Part shown: in pieces, positions 24,661 to 36,958 of the stretch
Numbering within the stretch: the first letter of the stretch is position 1
How the letters are laid out: the number at the start of each line of letters is the position of its first letter
Assembly (NCBI GenBank): GCA_973895155.1
Contig: OZ316891.1
Span: forward strand, 9,858,001 to 9,922,000
Length of the DNA stretch: 64,000 nt
DNA from: Marsupella aquatica
Taxonomy: Eukaryota; Marchantiophyta
Direction: 5' to 3'
Translations under genes and position numbers: made by a program
The notes under the pieces: model-generated
Seen by the model: the letters and a program-made list of their open reading frames with translations, nothing else
Told to the model about the DNA's origin: nothing
Databases searched by the model: none

Positions 24661-27600
24661 GTGCCGTCTGTGCGATTCTCCTGAGCAAGGCTAAAATTGA
24701 TTACTCAGAAGGCAGATTGCTGGTTACGGCACCAGAGGGGTCTCAAGACGCTGCAGAAGGGAATCGCATTAGGCACATGCATAGTGCTGGTACAAAGAGT
24801 GAAGCAATAAATTTAAGTCTTCAGTAATACAGCACGCCACATGCATAGTGCATACCAGGATAAAATGCAAGAGATTCCACGACGAGCATGAGTTGGTATT
24901 TTTTGGGTTTGTATGGTCAAAGACCATGTTACGCTCAGAAAGAGACATCAGACCAGTAAGTCTCTGCTTTAAGGGCGAGGAGTCTACCTCCGTCCGGATA
25001 TGTTATTTCCGGTTTCTCTTGCTCTGCTGCGATCTTTGGTTCGGATATCTTGCAAAAGTGATATGACTCTGTGTCAATTGAGAGTAACGGTTATCTGTAG
25101 AATGCTATGGTTTTAGAATAGAATGCCCAAATAATGCCGAGTTCGTTCATACAACAGTTCCGTTTTGCCTTGCAAACAATTGAGAAATGGCTAAGATCGT
25201 TCAAATTCCACCACATTAGGGAAGGTTATAAGCTGGATACTGAACGTAAACTCAAAGTCAGTGCAAAATGTCAGCAAGATCTTCCAGTATTTCATACCAC
25301 CCATGTCCCATATATATTCCGCCAGGTGGGAAAGCAGGGGCATCACCCTCTGGCAACTCGGTGATGACAGCTTCTGTGGTTGTCAGTAACAAGGAAACAA
25401 TGCAGCAAGACAAGAGGCAAAGTCAGATACCCAACTTTCATAAGATCGATCTCTGCTCCCACGTCGGCGAAGTAGAGAATACATATGCATATACTCTTGC
25501 GCGCTCTAAAACGAGGTGTCACCTTAACAAGCCTTATACCTGTACGTCCCATCCAAATCTCTCGACTCTAGAAGATCGAAGAGGTCATGACCCAAAATAC
25601 AGATCCCAGAAATAACGACCTCTGTAGAAGATGGATCCATAAAGAAAAGCCTGCTCGGACCCATATACCTCATAGAAAGGAAACACCGGGAGCTGATCAC
25701 CTACTCCGCTCACCAAACCCTCAACCTTACCTTGTCGCAGACATTCCAAAGACGAAGATAAAAAACGCAGCGCTAAAAAATGGGAAATAAAACTGACAGT
25801 CAAGAAGTGCAAACGAGGAAAAAAAAGCAAACGAAGAAAACCCACCCCGCAGCCGACACAAAAGCTGTCGCCGGCCTCTGCAGACAAGGAAACCTCCTTG
25901 CAACAGACACAGAAGCTGTCGCCGGCCCCTCATTGTCGCTGCTGCTCAGTGCTTGTAATGAATTGAGCACTAAGCAGTAATGCAAGACCAGGAACAAACG
26001 TAAATCGACTACAGGGACGAATAGATGTCTGTACAAGCCCCGACCATCCCGATCTCTCAACCCTAAATGTTGTTCGCACGCCCACTCACAACCCGAAATT
26101 GCAAAACAACCTGCAATCCCCTTGAATCCATCCATTCGTGTAGATTGAAGCTTTCATTGCCAGCTAATCGTTCCTGTGTATCCGGGAATCAATCTTCAGT
26201 ATTCCGGGAACGAGAGCGAGACTATTTCGTCAAATTCGATGCTGGACTAGCATCAGGCCAGAGTCATACTTGAATATAATAATAATAATGTCAGTGTCGC
26301 CTACTCCAAACCCTAACACTGCACGAGAGGTTCGAATTCACAGCTCTTATTTGAGCGGTAAATAGTTTCGGAAATATTCAAACTGTGAGGTGTACAGTTG
26401 GCATCCTTTAGTTGGTCCTCACTGGCGCCTATTTTTCAGTTTTTCTTCTTATTCTTATTAGTGGACACTTCCGCTGGCATCATTTAGTTGGTCACTTGGT
26501 CTCCTCTCGACTTTATGCTCCGTTAGTCGGTTACTTATTATTAACTTTGTTTGCACTTGGCTTTAGTGTAGTAGTTCCTAACGCGTGTGACTGTGTGGAG
26601 AGCACAGGGCAATGATGTCCAGCATGGGGTCCAGGAAAACTTCATCGAGTATGCATTCTAAAATCAGCCAAACATGGATCTTATCATATAAAGGGCAAAG
26701 GGGAGACTGAGGATGTAAGCTAGGATATAAGTTTTAGACTGCCACCTCTAAAGAGTGACTCTAGGGCCCCACCAAAGTATATGTGCATGTAAAGACAATC
26801 TGCCTAAACTTAGTGCCCTACCAAAGTGTATATGTGAAAAAAATTAATTGCACAAACATGGTTATGTATGAAAATATGTGTACATGTAAAGAGTATATCC
26901 ATAAACATGATGATATATTATGTATAACATGAATGATTTTTGTTCATTTCATTAATATCTAAAGAGTGAAAATAGAGAATATATTTTGTTACAGTTTAGT
27001 ATACTCTTCTCTACTCATGTTCAACAAACAGAGTTTAGTATATTCTTCTCTACTCATGTTCAACAAACAGGTAATTTTCTATATTCATGTTCAAAGAACA
27101 GGTAGTCTATGTAATCTGGGCTAGTCTATGTTGAAATTAGTCTAGCATAGGTCCAATGTTGTGCCACCTTTGTCTATTTTTCAAAACCTTACCAATCGTT
27201 AATGGTCTTAACTGGCAAAAGGTGGCAGTATAATCAATAGTTGATGGTCTGAACTGGCAAAAGGGTGGACAAAAGTGACTATTTTGTCCTCCCACAATTT
27301 TGGGGACATTGGCAGATTATATCACACTAGATCTAAACAATTTTGTTGCCTCATCTATATTTCTTTCCCTTGCATAGATTTCCTTGCCTCAATTGTTTCG
27401 CCTTGACATCTTTTGTTCCAGACAAGGGCATTGGACTAGTGTACCATTAAATAAGCATTGTAGAGGATCATTGACGAACAAGTCCCTTGTCGTTTGATAT
27501 TCAAAATAGGTAGATGGATTTACGGGAGAACTAAAGGCTACGATGACCCGCAAACTTTTAACCCGCGTCCTTTCCTTCCTAGATGGGAAGTCCCTACAAT

Positions 27601-27820
27601 AGTTGGGTACAGGGAGCATCTTTGACACCCTTGAATAGTGCAATCCAAAGCTGCCAGCTGGCACTCCCTCGAATGGAAACCTCGGATTAATAATTTATCG
27701 GGTCCGGGATGCCTGGCCACGACACGGATCCCTGGGACTCTTTTTCACTCTCGGTCGCTGATTAGTCTTCAGGACAAAAATGTCCATCAGTCAGTGACGC
27801 ACCAGAGAGGCGGAACGAAC
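24661..27820. other. Gene-poor spacer
   Basis: No gene recognised. Around 25857-25925 a short duplicated segment shares AAGCTGTCGCCGGCC. Open frames of up to 115 codons between 25100 and 26300 have no family resemblance and overlap on both strands. The stretch 26780-27130 is AT-rich repeat-derived sequence related to 34780-34925. Confidence 0.55.
26995..27070. repeat. 39-bp tandem duplication
   Basis: Two copies starting at 26995 and 27034 share TTTAGTATAyTCTTCTCTAC and CATGTTCAACAAACAG. A third partial echo of CATGTTCAAAGAACAG follows at about 27087. The pair is embedded in a dispersed repeat seen again near 34.9 kb. Confidence 0.8.
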
Positions 27821-27824
27821 TGGC

Positions 27825-27930
27825 TGACCGTGCTACCGTGGCTAGCAAGAATCGAACCCACGGCACCGGCGCCGAGTGATCTACAGCGTGACCGTGCTTC
27901 TGTAGCAAGCACGAATCGAACCCGTCACAG
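27825..27930 (-). repeat. 64-bp tandem duplication carrying tRNA B-box-like motifs
   Basis: Two copies begin with TGACCGTGCT at 27825 and 27889. Read on the minus strand, each contains GGGTTCGATTC, which resembles the internal B box and T-loop of tRNA genes. The would-be T stems do not pair properly and no anticodon arm is visible, so neither copy is called as a tRNA. A tRNA-derived SINE remnant is possible. Confidence 0.55.
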
Positions 27931-29272
27931 GCGAAGCGGGGTAAACTTCTACCTAGGGAGACTGTCGCTGCACCCGACACCGTCAAACGCAGCAGACGAA
28001 CTGTGGTTAGAGCTCCGGGCTCTCCGGGTGTGGTTCGGACCGGCAGAGCCGTGGCCCGATTGGTCGGAGCACCGAGCCTTCGGTCCGGTTGCCTGCCTGG
28101 CCGCATGCCACAAACTGGGGAGGCTTGATTGGCTTTCCCGCTTTACCTGTTCCTTTCGCAGAGAGCTGTGATCCATTGAGAGAAGCGCTTTGTTGTTTCG
28201 CGGAGGACAGGAAGAGTTTTGCCCAATTCCATCGTTCGTCGAGACGAGACGAGAGGAGAGGAGAGGATTCCATGGTGAACGCGAAAATCGGGCGGGCAGT
28301 GTTGCGGGCGGGCTGTGAGGGCAAATGTTACTTTTTTTGGGCCTTTCCCGTTTAGATCTCCGTGTCTGCCATCGTCAGCGATTGCTTGATTGATTTGAAT
28401 ACGGGGGACAGCGCATCGGTTGGGATTTTGAGGCTGATTGTCTTTCCGCCCCTGCTTTGCTTCGCCACACAACACATTGGCGTCCACGTTGCGCGACATC
28501 TTGTTTCTCGCTGGCAATCTCTGCTAGTAGCAATTCCTTGACAGTGATCTGTGTGTCACTCGCGCATCTACTTTCTGTTTTCGTTACGGTCGTCGTGCGT
28601 GTCATCATTTTCTCGGCGCTTCGCCTGTCTGGTGTTTGTAATAAGGGAACTGCCTTCTTCCTTGCTCGCCCAAGGTTTTCGTCTCGCGCTCTTTCTCTCT
28701 TGCTGTTCCACTCGTGCTTGTTTGTCCGCTCCGGCAGTCGTGCTCTAGCTCCAGGATTGCTCTCTCCCCCGTTGTGCTCGTCCTCTCCTCCAAGCTTGAC
28801 GTCAATCCGTCCTTCTTATGGCACCGGAGTGGAAGTGAAACACTGCATCTTGTTTAATTCTACGTCGCCCCCATTCGTGGATAGCTGTAGGACATTGCGG
28901 GCTTATTGCTAGCGCCCCTTGTGAAAGGAGCATCCAAACTTTGGCTGCCAGATTCTTTCCGGTGTTACGGAGGGGAGGGCGCAGAGCATTCGGCGGTGCC
29001 AACCGGTGCATCGCGTTGGATATCAAGATGCAGGGAATGGTTTGCTACCTGGTGGCTCAGTACCTGTGACTGTTTACGATAGATATGATATTGAATTTTT
29101 TTGTTGAAGCACTACAATGACGCTCTGCCGCGGGACCTCTCGTAGGATTTAACCGTTCATCGGATCAGGAATAAGGCTCGTTATTTGGGGGCTTGAAGGA
29201 GCGTCCACTGCTTAAGCGGCACTGTTATTGGGAGGCGTCCGCTCTTCGTGGGGATATTTGGCAGTGGAAAGG
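27931..29272. promoter_or_regulatory. GC-rich upstream region of the DeSI gene
   Basis: A GC-rich stretch leading up to the DeSI start codon, probably promoter and 5' leader. Overlapping open frames on both strands (for example 28457-28912) look like composition effects, since none resembles a known family. A purine run (GAGACGAGACGAGAGGAGAG) lies near 28240. Confidence 0.4.
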
Positions 29273-32200
29273 ATGGCCGAGGTTTTGCTGCACGTGTATG
29301 ATGTGACGAACAGTATGAATGTGAAGGCCAACACCGCTATCGTCCAGCTGAACAAACTGATGCGTGACGGGATGGGAGTTGGAGGCATATTTCATGGCGC
29401 TATCCAGGTTTGCCTCTTTTCCCTGGATACCCCTGTTCTCATGTACTTCTGGACGGGCTTCCAATGTCGTCATGTGATCCTATTGGTTCGCCTCTCTTGG
29501 GTCCTAATCTTTCAACCTTGACAGCACGCAGACGCTTGTTTGTTTAAATCCGTAGGTCTTCCTATCGTGCGCAAGGTACCTCGTGTAACCGAGTGTTTTT
29601 ACTTGTGCGAGGAGAGTTGCGGCTGCCTACATACTAGCTGTCGGGCCGTTTTAGGAACAACAGCCAATGGTCCTTAGGTCCAGAAGAGTATTGTACCCGA
29701 TCAGTCATGATATCGAAAGCTAGTCCGCTCTCACCCGAAAGTGGTGGATCTTTAAGTCGCCTTACTAAGTTGCTCATCTAATCACGAACTAAGATGGGGG
29801 AAATTCTTTCCCGGTTTTGAAAAATAATGAACCCGAAGGCGAGTTGTCTCATCAATACGTTCTAGTGGCTTTTGGCCGCGATAGTGCCATTTGCTAGCCT
29901 TGGCACTGGGCCGTGCAATCCTTCGATTCCCCGTAGATGCCTGGAGTTTGGTTGGAAGAGTGAAGGTGATCGTTTGGTTTCGAGCCGCCGTTTGTTAGAG
30001 TGCGTTGTTGACCTGAGAGTGGCAGGCAGGAAAGGTACATATTCAGAATGTGTTGTGGATTGTCCTCAACGTTGTGGATTTTCTGCCGGAGGTACCAAGT
30101 CGTGACGGGTCAGATAGTAATTATGTCCACATCAGAGAAGTTTGATAGGAATTTTTCATGTCTATGTCCGCCGAAACTTGGCGAGGGAAATGAAAGACAC
30201 TCGTGATGAACTTTAGTAACTACTTACATGATAATCTCGGCCCCATGTTGGGACCTGATGAAGTATGTTGGGAGTTGTGGCAGCTAGTCTCCGATGAACA
30301 CGAAGAAGAGATATCTTTTGATGGCCACTCGTTGAAGATCCTTCCCTCGAAATCAAGGGTATTTCCTGGCAAATGTTGCATTCTATCCACACATTAACCT
30401 TAACGTCAGAATGTTCTGAAGGACTTAACACTTTCCTCAAATTATGGAAAATCTCAGTCATGCGTGAGGGGCACCTACAATAGTTAAACAGGAACTTTCA
30501 TTCACCGAACAACGGTGTAGGTATTTCTGTTCTGTTTCACAGCACAGCTGCACTGTAGTACCAAGAAATCTATCTTGCGTGCTACCCTTTACCCTCCAAG
30601 CAACGAACTTTTGTAGTGTTGGAATACCTAACACATTCACGGATAATTGGAGCCTTATATCAGAATGACTGCAAAATGCCACTGATAATAATTCTTGTAG
30701 GAAGGTCGTTAGTACTATGTATCTTCCGGTGATCCAAAGTAAGTGGTCAGCTATGGGCGACTAAGTGATTCTATAATCAGTGCAGGTCTATGAAGAAGAG
30801 TGGTCCTTTGGCTACTGCGAGCATGGAAGTGGAGTTTTCAGCTGTCCTCCCAAACAAAACCCGATGTATACATACCGCGAAACTGTGCCTCTGGGCCGCA
30901 CCACGCTAGGGCCATTGGTTGTCAACCAGATTTTAACGGAGATGAGCAGAGAATGGCAGGGCTGTACTTATGATTTATTGGCCAGAAATTGTAACCATTT
31001 CTGTGAAGTATTTTGCGCAAGACTGGGTGTCCAAAAACTACCTCGTAAGTTTTTTGAAAACTCTGGTTGTGACATGGGCCCCGTCTCATTTTGAGCTATA
31101 TCAGACTCGAGATTCGAGTCGTATGAAGAGTCCGTTTTATTCTGTTTGCGAGGTCCTTACTTTTTTTTGTTGGCCATTAACGACATCACTTCTGTTCTGC
31201 CGGCAGTGTGGGTGAATCGATTCGCAAAGACAGGAGATGCGGCAGTGGAAGTTGCTGGAAATACGATGGACAGGGTATGCTGTTGGCCCAAACACCTTTT
31301 TGATTTATCAAAAAAGTTCTATTTAACTAAGTGACTTAACACTGATGCCCGGCTTGTGATATTGATGTCCACTTCAGTACACGGTAGAGAAGATGTACAA
31401 TAGAGCCTTAAAAGAAAATTTCCTGGCAGTGAAGTTCCTCCTTGTCTAATGATTTGCCGTCGACCGCTTTTAAATCTAAGAAGGTAATGATATTGAGCAC
31501 CTAGCCATCCCAGACAATTTTACTAAATGAACCCACTTATAAGAAGGTGACATTCGAGGTTTCTGTTGCGAACCGTGGTGATTTGCCGTCGACCGATTTG
31601 TCTCAATGCGGATAGCAGCTCCCTAGTGGTCTTTTCATATCCTTAAGAAAGCTCAGAATAATTGCCAAGGGTCGTTGTGTTCCTCCTGCACGGGTTCTAG
31701 GTGTTTGGCCATCCTGTAGCTTAAATCGGCGTCTGCATTTTTAGATGATGTAAACGAAGTCGTTAAGTCTGTAATTTGGCAGTGCAGATATTAGGTCGGC
31801 AGTCCCCAGTGCACTCGCTCATGCGATTACCTGCTTTAGTAATAATATTCGTTCTTGATTTGTCGAGCTGCCCGAATTTCTAAATTGAAATGCATTTGTT
31901 TTTTGGCATTTTCATATGTAGCTCAATACTGTCGCCGTGTCTGGCTTGGGACCACCATATCTGATTCATTTGGAGATAATCATACTCCTTCCATTCTGTC
32001 ACGGGTGTTATGCCCGAGAGTGGTTCACTGGGCTTCCAATCTTGTGTGGACAAAGTACATTGGATCTTAAATTGCCCCTCCAGGAGATTCGGACAAGCTT
32101 GACCTGCTCATAACTTTATGGCATTTACTTCTTATACCCAAAATTCTTTGATAAAATCCCACAATATATCGTCATTGAAGATTTGTCACTATTTTTCTGT

Positions 32201-32960
32201 AGACAGTGCCCATTTGTTTCCAAGTGTCCTCGCTTAGCTACTTTCGAGAAGTCATCGATGGTTTAGTCTGGAAGTGCTGAAGCCGAGCAGGAATTCAGTG
32301 CTCAAATGATGCCGACGCTATTTGGATATAAATAACCAACTAGTGAAAAATAACTCCAATGCTATATCAAGATAATTGCATGCATCTGTGACCATCTTCA
32401 CATTGGCCCTGTTGAAAGGCCTAATAGATAACTCTGCTAGCTGTGCTAGTTGAATTTGTTTTTAGTCGATCAAGTTTAGAGGCAAACTGCAGATCGAGGG
32501 TTAATGACGGATGCAACCATACAGAATTCGGAAAGTGGATGTTCTTTTCAGTCTAGACCTAAAGGTTGTATAATCCTATTGTGCCAGTCGAAAATTAATG
32601 ATGCATCTTCTGATGTATCTCGTTGATGAATGGTTGCAGTTGAAACAAGCCAAGGATGAGGTGGTGTCGGCAGGGAGGGTTGCGTATCGGTACTTGTTTG
32701 GGGACAGACCTCCAACATCTGCCATCAGCCCAGATTCAGGATTGTCTGACTCAAGAATTGGCGGTTCTGACTCGTCTCGCAGGTTTACATTTTCAAGAAC
32801 TCCATCTCGGATTATTGCCAAAACCTCTTTAGACAGTCCTAGTCAAGAGAATATGCAGACAGAGAATGCGTCCAAGGTGGAGAATGATAGAAGCATCACG
32901 TCCTTTCTCCTGTCGTGGAAAGAACCTTCCTTGCGCAAGGGTGAAGAACCAAAATCTTAA
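29273..32960 (+). CDS. DeSI/PPPDE-family thiol peptidase (deSUMOylating isopeptidase-like)
   Basis: Papain-fold cysteine peptidase of the PPPDE family. Relatives remove SUMO or ubiquitin-like modifiers or act as protein S-depalmitoylases. Four exons: 29273-29407, 30786-31044, 31207-31274, 32640-32960. Phases match, giving 260 residues. The start MAEVLLHVYDVTN is the typical family N terminus. The catalytic pair is visible: His41 in GGIFHGAIQ and Cys114 in ARNCNHFC. WVNRFAKTGDAA and KQAKDEVVSAGRVAYRYL follow the family pattern. After residue about 180 comes a Ser-rich, low-complexity tail that is longer than in the animal DeSI-1 core and is probably unstructured. The last intron (1.37 kb) holds no exon I can support. 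The substrate cannot be told from sequence. Confidence 0.93.
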
Positions 32961-34779
32961 ACTCCTGCTTACCTCATTCACACGATGAACACTAAGCTGC
33001 ACATGCAACGGTCAGCGTCGTCTCCGTACAGTATGGCCATTGAGGCAGAATTTTCAGTGCTAGAGTAGTCTACGAACAGTCCTGACTGAGGGCCAATCTT
33101 TCTTCAGTGGAATGTTCCAGTGCAGCTCTACGACTTTTTTGAATCTTATTGATTAAACTTTGTTAGAAAGTATGTAGGTGGTACGTCGGCAGACAAGACG
33201 GGGAATGCCTCGCGCCCAACTATTTCAAGTAGGTTTGTACCTTAGTTACGTAGTTAGGTTTGGCAGGACGAATACCTTACGTGTATTGAGGGATCGTCCC
33301 CGCCCACTCCCTGTACATTTTAGTCCCCATTCATTGGAGTGTACTTCCTTGTACATGTCTTGCAAATTCGACTTTCTGCACCAGAGACTTCTTTCATCTC
33401 TCCGATTTTGTCTTGGACTGTGTGCTGATAATTTACACTGGCTTGTCGTACATTGACAAAGCTCTAAAAAGTGTAAGGTGCTTTTAAGTACACAGTTTGA
33501 ATATGTCTCGTCTTTTTAAATATCATACTTTTTTACATCTGTGTCCTGAACTTTTCTATGCAGCTGTTCGTTGCCTTGCATGGTGTTCCCTTGTTTGCCA
33601 TTCAAGTTGCGCAGACTTGGTTGAGTTGATTGTGAAGTTCGTTTGTAGAGGACGCATCTGCGTATATTCTTGAGCTGTGATTGTGGGAGAGGAGAATGAC
33701 TCACGATCTCCTTGGAAACCCTGGATTGGAATTTGAAAGTCACTCTAATCATTGGCAAAGAGGGAGTGTTACTTTGCGTGCTTGTGAAGACCATCGGGAT
33801 ATCCATTGGCACGGAAGCTGCCAAAGTAGGGATAGCTCTCGATCATCCTTTGACGGAACTTTAACCAGTTTTGGATGCAACATCACAGGTCATAGAATTC
33901 TATCCACCATTTGACTAATGGGTGTTTAGCCGGCTAGCAGTACAAAGTATCAAGGGTAGAGAGGTGTATCGCTGCCGTGTGTGCCAATTTTCACCTCATG
34001 GAAATTCCACAACCATAGGGAGAACAAGTTCCTGGACTTCTCCTGTTTAATCTACCCTGACAATTAAAGTAGCCTTGTGAGACGGGAAATTTTTGACACT
34101 GATGCCCAACCGATGGTTTTAGAAGAACGGACATCTTCTGTATAATTGCACCTTCAGACCACTGATGGTTCTTTGATACTAACACTCTATTTCCACGTGA
34201 CTACATCTTGACCCGCCTACAGGTCGTTGCAGAAGGGAGACCGTACGTACAGTCCAGGACAATGGAGATACAGTTCGTGTGTCCCTTCTTACTATTGAAG
34301 AAGTTGGTATCCTTGGTTCTGTTTACAAATAGCGGGCACGATTCATGCCTTTGTGACTTACTGATATAAATCCTGAAATGTCTATTAAGTTCGCTGGCTT
34401 ATGTTAGTTGTACTAGTGTGCTCGTGGGAAGCAGAGATGACTATGGGCACAATTTACACCTCAACGTGCCTGGTGTGTTCATGCTCTTTCAGTTGGACAA
34501 AAATTAGAAATCTCTGAAGTGCATCTTGGATACCATAGTTTTACTTGAGTTTTGATCGCAATCCACCCCTAGAGACCTTACACAAACCTTACATGGTTGA
34601 GGTGATCTGTAAGGCAAGTAGACATGTATGGGACCTGCCACAACTCCATCCATCCTGCCTAGTACAACAACAGTTGCATGTGTCACAGCTCGCACCTGAC
34701 CTCGAGCAATTGCCACTTTAAAGGTGCGAGGGTGTGAAAAAGAGTGACCTTGTGAAATCTGATAAGTGTGAAGTATTTT

Positions 34780-34925
34780 GTTATGTATGATTATTAAAAT
34801 GATGACATCCATGAAGCTTTTTTTATCATTTCATTAACCTTCAAAAAATGTGAGGTGTATATTTTAGTGACATTTTATTGTCCTCCCTGCTATTCATGTT
34901 CAAAGAATAGGTAGTCCGGGCTATT
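34780..34925. repeat. Dispersed repeat related to 26.88-27.12 kb
   Basis: The segment containing TATTCATGTTCAAAGAAtAG and GTAGTC...GGGCTA (34890-34924) matches 27079-27123 closely. Flanking text (TTTCATTAA, then AAA-rich sequence) also matches that around 26940-26990. Both look like members of one non-coding repeat family. Confidence 0.6.
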
Positions 34926-35519
34926 GGAGATAATAATAGAATAATCCCAAAACCACATCCTTGGGACCCAAAAAACAGTACTTCAACAGTTGAGAGTAAA
35001 ATGAAGATTAGCCACATCACAAGATGTATCTATCATTCATATAGTGCATATATTGTTCCAATATGCTTATGTACAGTCATCATAATTAGGTTTTGACGAG
35101 GAAGTAAAGTTGTGGAAATTAAGTAGCCTTCAGTCCAGGCTCCTAAGTTCCATCTATATTGAGGGATATATCTTGCACCCCCTCAAAATGAAAAATGTTA
35201 CTGGATGGACCCCACGAATTGTCCAAACCATTCATAGACCTTAAATCAACTTAACCAAACCCTCATGTGGACCTCATGGGGTCCACCAAGTAACACTTTT
35301 CAATCAAGAATATATCTCTCCTCCTCTAGTAAGAAGGAAAATGGAGCATCTACACTAGTAATTTTATTAAAATATGCTAGGATCAGTATACAGGCAGCTT
35401 TTCATAAGTGCAATACCTGGCTATGCGGGGTGTCCCATTCTTCCCTCTTTCTGGACCATTTTGCCCCTATTTTGCAGTTTTTTCAAGTGCAAAGAGTGCT
35501 GCACTGAAAAGCAAATGTA

Positions 35520-35640
35520 AGTCCAAGCCCCTTAGAATTCCTTTGACTTACACTTATTGACAAGTGCAACTTGTTTTATGTTGATTAAAGTTGCACATAT
35601 GAGGTAGGGGATCACGTTTAGGGCAGGGATGTATAACTTA
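35520..35640. repeat. Dispersed repeat, inverted relative to 61.96-62.06 kb
   Basis: ATGAGGTAGGGGATCACGTT and GGGCAGGGATGTATAACTT here match the reverse complement of 61960-62060, as does the flanking CTTACACTTATTrA. This indicates two copies of one element in opposite orientation, about 26 kb apart. Confidence 0.7.
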
Positions 35641-36958
35641 TGAAGGAACTCATGAGAATGTCAACTGACATGTTGAGCAAAGACGACATTGACAATGACA
35701 TGCCCATGAACATCCAACGCACAAGTAGTCGACATAAAGAGATATGTGATTCACCTCAGCTTGAGGTTACATTCACGGGAACATGCAAGAGCTTTACTGC
35801 ACTATAGGCCGTCAGCCATACCAAGTCTTTGCAAAACAAGCGATCTCCCTATCTCTCAACTGGCTCCCGTAACAATGAACCTGAGTTCCTACTATCCAAG
35901 CAAACACCGCTTGGAATATAATGTGCAACCTAGTTAACCTGACCTAGTCTGTGACTATGATTAGCCCTAACTACGATTACAGTCGTAACAATAGACTAAG
36001 AGTAAATGCCTAACATTAAGTGCACACCTGGTGCTTCTTCTGGGAAGTGTGCACATGAGCAAGAGTTGATTGACTGTAGTTAAGTGGTTTTTACTCTCTA
36101 GTCCTCATTAATGTGGTTGACCATAATAGGGCATCTCAAAGCTTCATACTCAATTAGGGATGATGAAGTTTGGTCCCAAACAAATGTGCATAGCTTAATC
36201 ACAAGATTATGTAAGTTTTTTTGTATTCTGTTTTCAATAGTCTCTAGAGTGACTTATGGTCATGGCCAATTTTTTTTTATGAATCTTGAATATGGTACTC
36301 CATAGCTGTTTCTGTCAATAGCCTTCACTACTAAGTTAAGGTCCATCAAATTTTGAGGTCTGAAACACTCTAACAATGACTTTAGGACATCTACCACCTA
36401 GTTAAGTAGTAGCACACACAAAAAAGCTTGTCCAACCACACACGAAAAAGCTTGTCCAACCACTTTGAGGGCAGAGCTAAACTGATACTTTGGGCCAGTG
36501 ATCTTTTTGCGGACTAAAGGTTTGAGACACCCTAATAGAATGAACAAAAAGAATGACAATTCATGGCCACTTCGAGATCATTCGCTTGAACTTTGCCATT
36601 CTGGTAAAGGAGTGGGCACCGCTATTGGTGTAGAAGCCCCATCCTTGCATTCCACTGGACCAGACTTTGCCTTTTGAGTCGAGGGAGAGGCTGGTAGAAA
36701 TCATTCTGGAGTTTGTCTCTTTCTGTTGACTGATTTTGGACAGCTCGAGTACTTCATGTGTCGAGGAGTTCCTGAGGAGATTCCTCTGGGCGTGCGAGAG
36801 AACAGGCAAACAAAAACCTCATGGTTGAATTGCTTCATGGTATAAAGTAGAATGGCCATTGCCCACTCGAGTTTTTCAGACTCCCTGTTGGAGTTGCCTT
36901 GAGAGGATCCACGTGAGCAGGAGCTGAGACGAGAGCGTGATCTAGCGGATGGTAAACT

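Larger units (their letters stand above)
32961..36958. other. Spacer downstream of DeSI; repeats, no supported gene
   Basis: It starts with the DeSI 3' UTR. Between 33700 and 34330 two exon-like patches occur on the plus strand (about 33735-33866 and 34223-34308), but they belong to no family I know and cannot be joined with confidence. From about 34780 the sequence is AT-rich and repeat-derived. A 26-bp duplication sharing AAAAAGCTTGTCCAACCAC lies at about 36421-36463. Confidence 0.5.

Noticed and set aside
27848-27928. Possible tRNA genes (GGGTTCGATTC on the minus strand)
   Set aside because: T stems do not form proper pairs, and no acceptor stem or anticodon arm can be drawn.
27638-28171. 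177-codon plus-strand frame
   Set aside because: No family resemblance. It runs across the B-box-like duplication and overlaps equally long frames on the other strand, as GC-rich DNA often does.
28457-28912. 151-codon plus-strand frame upstream of DeSI
   Set aside because: Ser/Leu-rich low-complexity product with no conserved motif; more likely leader or promoter sequence.
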